Source: Brachybacterium sp. SGAir0954
GTDB taxonomy: Bacteria; Actinomycetota; Actinomycetes; Actinomycetales; Dermabacteraceae
Direction: 5' to 3'
DNA: 64,000 nucleotides
NCBI RefSeq assembly: GCF_005490785.1
Contig: NZ_CP027295.1
Span: 1,860,001-1,924,000 of the forward strand
Made by a program: the position numbers and the translations under genes
The notes under the pieces: generated by a model
What the model was told of the DNA's origin: nothing
The model's database searches: none
Seen by the model: the letters and a program-made list of their open reading frames with translations, nothing else
Part shown: piece by piece, positions 62,986 to 64,000 of the stretch
Numbering within the stretch: the stretch's first letter is position 1
How the letters are laid out: each line of letters opens with the position of its first letter

Positions 62986-63234
62986 TCAGCTCGCGCGACG
63001 GGCGCGGGCGTTGCGACGCTTGAGGGAGCGGCGCTCGTCCTCGGACAGGCCGCCCCAGACGCCCGAGTCCTGGCCGGACTCGAGGGCGAACTTCAGGCAG
63101 GCGGTCATGACCTCGCACTTCTGGCACACCGCCTTCGCCTCCTGGATCTGCGTGATCGCCGGTCCGGTGTTCCCGATCGGGAAGAACAGCTCGGGATCAT
63201 GGTTGAGGCACTCGGCACGGTGGCGCCAGTCCAT
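62986..63234 (-). CDS. whiB1: WhiB-family Fe-S transcription factor, WhiB1 type
   Basis: An 82-residue protein: DWRHRAECLNHDPELFFPIG, then QEAKAVCQKCEVMTACLKFA and QDSGVWGGLSEDERRSLKRR. Four cysteines bind a [4Fe-4S] cluster that in Mycobacterium tuberculosis WhiB1 (Rv3219) reacts with nitric oxide; WhiB1 binds the sigma factor SigA. Length and the DPELFFPIGNTGPA stretch are diagnostic. ATG 63234 is chosen from family conservation (MDWRH start); GTGs at 63240 and 63246 are in frame. A long structured leader precedes it. Confidence 0.95.
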   Translation of the reverse strand: MDWRHRAECLNHDPELFFPIGNTGPAITQIQEAKAVCQKCEVMTACLKFALESGQDSGVWGGLSEDERRSLKRRNARARRAS

Positions 63235-63396
63235 CGTCACTCTCACTTTCCGGAATCGCCCCGTCCCACCGCTGCGGTGGCGCGAGGCGAGGATTGCCCC
63301 CGCAAGGGGCGTGCTCGGGGTCGGCGGCCCCGCCGGAGCGTCCCCGTGACGGAGGGACTCCGCCGCGGTTCTCCTCGCCGTGGAGGGGCCTCATCC

Positions 63397-63425
63397 ATTC
63401 TCAGCACCGCTCCCGGCGGCGACAA
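63397..63425 (-). promoter_or_regulatory. Promoter of whiB1
   Basis: On the minus strand TTGTCG (63425-63420), a 17-base spacer and GAGAAT (63402-63397, preceded by T) form a plausible promoter, with a start near 63390. Confidence 0.5.
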
Positions 63426-63533
63426 GGGCCTGGCCGCAAAGCCTGGGTGGCACTTCCCACACGGTCCTGCGGGTCCTGTGATGCCGCTCCCGGAGCGCTG
63501 GACAGGAGCCCGTGGGAGGGGCATAGGGGCGGA

Positions 63534-63539
63534 TACAGT
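63534..63539 (+). promoter_or_regulatory. -10 element (TACAGT) of a leaderless transcript
   Basis: TACAGT ends exactly 6 bases before the ATG at 63546; it is the same hexamer and spacing as at 57218. Confidence 0.6.
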
Positions 63540-63545
63540 GCCTCC

Positions 63546-63983
63546 ATGCCCCGCGCCTCCCGTCCCGGCTCCGAGAGCCCTGCCGCCCCCGCCACCGCGA
63601 GCGAGCGCGACCCGCGGATCCGCCCCGTGGCCGCCGCGCTGCTCGCCCTCGAGGCGGTCCTGCTCGTCGCCGTGGCGACCTTCTGCTTCGTCGGCGTCTC
63701 CGGCGGGCAGCTCGACGGCCGCTTCGGCACCGGGCTCGGCGTGTTCCTCCTGCTGTTCGCGGCGGGCGCCGCGGTGGCCGCGCGCTCGATCCTCGTGCGG
63801 GGCCGCTTCGGCCTCGGCTACGGCATCACCTGGCAGCTGTTCCAGGCCCTCGTCGGGGCGAGCATGCTGAGCGGCGGCCTCGTCTGGCAGGGCGCGCTCG
63901 CCCTCGTCGTCGCGATCGCCGCGTTCCTGCTGCTGCTCTCCCTGGTGCGCTCGACCCCGCTGCCCACCGGTGAGGGGCGCTGA
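63546..63983 (+). CDS. Small polytopic membrane protein (Rv3217c-like by position)
   Basis: A 145-residue protein with a polar N-terminus (about 28 residues) and four hydrophobic helices (VAAALLALEAVLLVAVATFC, GTGLGVFLLLFAAGAAVAAR, TWQLFQALVGASMLSGGLV and ALALVVAIAAFLLLLSLV). Rv3217c of M. tuberculosis, near whiB1, is a membrane protein of similar size, and the synteny suggests the same family; I cannot confirm homology. Function unknown. The start is fixed by a leaderless -10. The last 17 bases of the window hold nothing interpretable. Confidence 0.75.
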   Translation: MPRASRPGSESPAAPATASERDPRIRPVAAALLALEAVLLVAVATFCFVGVSGGQLDGRFGTGLGVFLLLFAAGAAVAARSILVRGRFGLGYGITWQLFQALVGASMLSGGLVWQGALALVVAIAAFLLLLSLVRSTPLPTGEGR

Positions 63984-64000
63984 GCGGGCCCCGACCCGCA

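Larger units (their letters stand above)
63235..63545. promoter_or_regulatory. 311-base intergenic region: whiB1 leader and promoter, and promoter of the 63546 gene
   Basis: Holds a whiB1 promoter (63397-63425), a predicted whiB1 leader of about 155 bases with two short hairpins (63266-63280, stem CCACCG/CGGTGG; 63296-63310, stem GCCCC/GGGGC), and the leaderless -10 of the downstream gene. No open frame with coding character. Confidence 0.6.

Overview
The window is 64 kb of very GC-rich DNA (about 70-75% by eye). Genes are densely packed, third codon positions are almost all G or C, and many neighbours overlap by four bases (ATGA or GTGA). Gene content is that of a Gram-positive actinobacterium: WhiB1 and WhiB2, MtrA-MtrB-LpqB, PdtaS, mycobacterial-type galactan enzymes, DUF3499, an Rv3235-like protein and leaderless promoters. 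The suite resembles Micrococcales such as Brachybacterium, but that placement is inference; no rRNA or other species marker is present. I saw no tRNA, rRNA, CRISPR array, insertion sequence or prophage.

Region 1 (1-19859) is a surface-glycan locus. It holds several glycosyltransferases, two paralogous DUF6541 membrane proteins (1189-3192 and 13952-15940), an ABC exporter resembling lipid-linked-oligosaccharide flippases (3272-5110), UDP-GlcNAc 2-epimerase (wecB), a WecC-type dehydrogenase, an acyltransferase, a DUF2304 protein, a dolichol-phosphate-mannose-synthase-like transferase and an LCP ligase. WecB plus the dehydrogenase predict UDP-ManNAcA as a precursor. Region 2 (20139-27095) is a galactofuran locus: GlfT1-like starter, an extra GT2, UDP-galactopyranose mutase, GlfT2, and a Wzm/Wzt ABC-2 exporter. 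Together the two regions suggest a galactan plus aminouronate cell-wall polymer that is attached to peptidoglycan by the LCP protein.

Region 3 (27177-37158) follows the order of the mycobacterial Rv3268-Rv3257c neighbourhood: TIGR03089 protein, CofE-like ligase, WhiB2, a very large membrane glycosyltransferase, DUF5719, a zincin-like protein, DUF3499, and phosphomannomutase. The phosphomannomutase is fused to a Trm112-like domain. The galactan genes sit between the LCP gene and this block.

Region 4 (37173-44514) is the common actinobacterial RDD / SpoIIM / DUF58 / MoxR / DUF4350 / DUF4129 cluster plus a multipass membrane protein. Region 5 (44742-55417) is mtrA-mtrB-lpqB, comF, hpf, a YcaQ-like DNA glycosylase and secA. 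Region 6 (55506-63983) contains an Rv3235-like protein, a LysM protein, an uncharacterised protein, a small HTH protein, SAF-domain and CpaE-like proteins, DUF6912, DUF2505, the kinase pdtaS, whiB1 and a small membrane protein.

Strong hairpins separate most convergent units. Several genes have a TANNNT hexamer exactly 6-7 bases before the start codon and no Shine-Dalgarno, the arrangement of leaderless transcripts. Functional names come from motif recognition by eye; no database search was possible.
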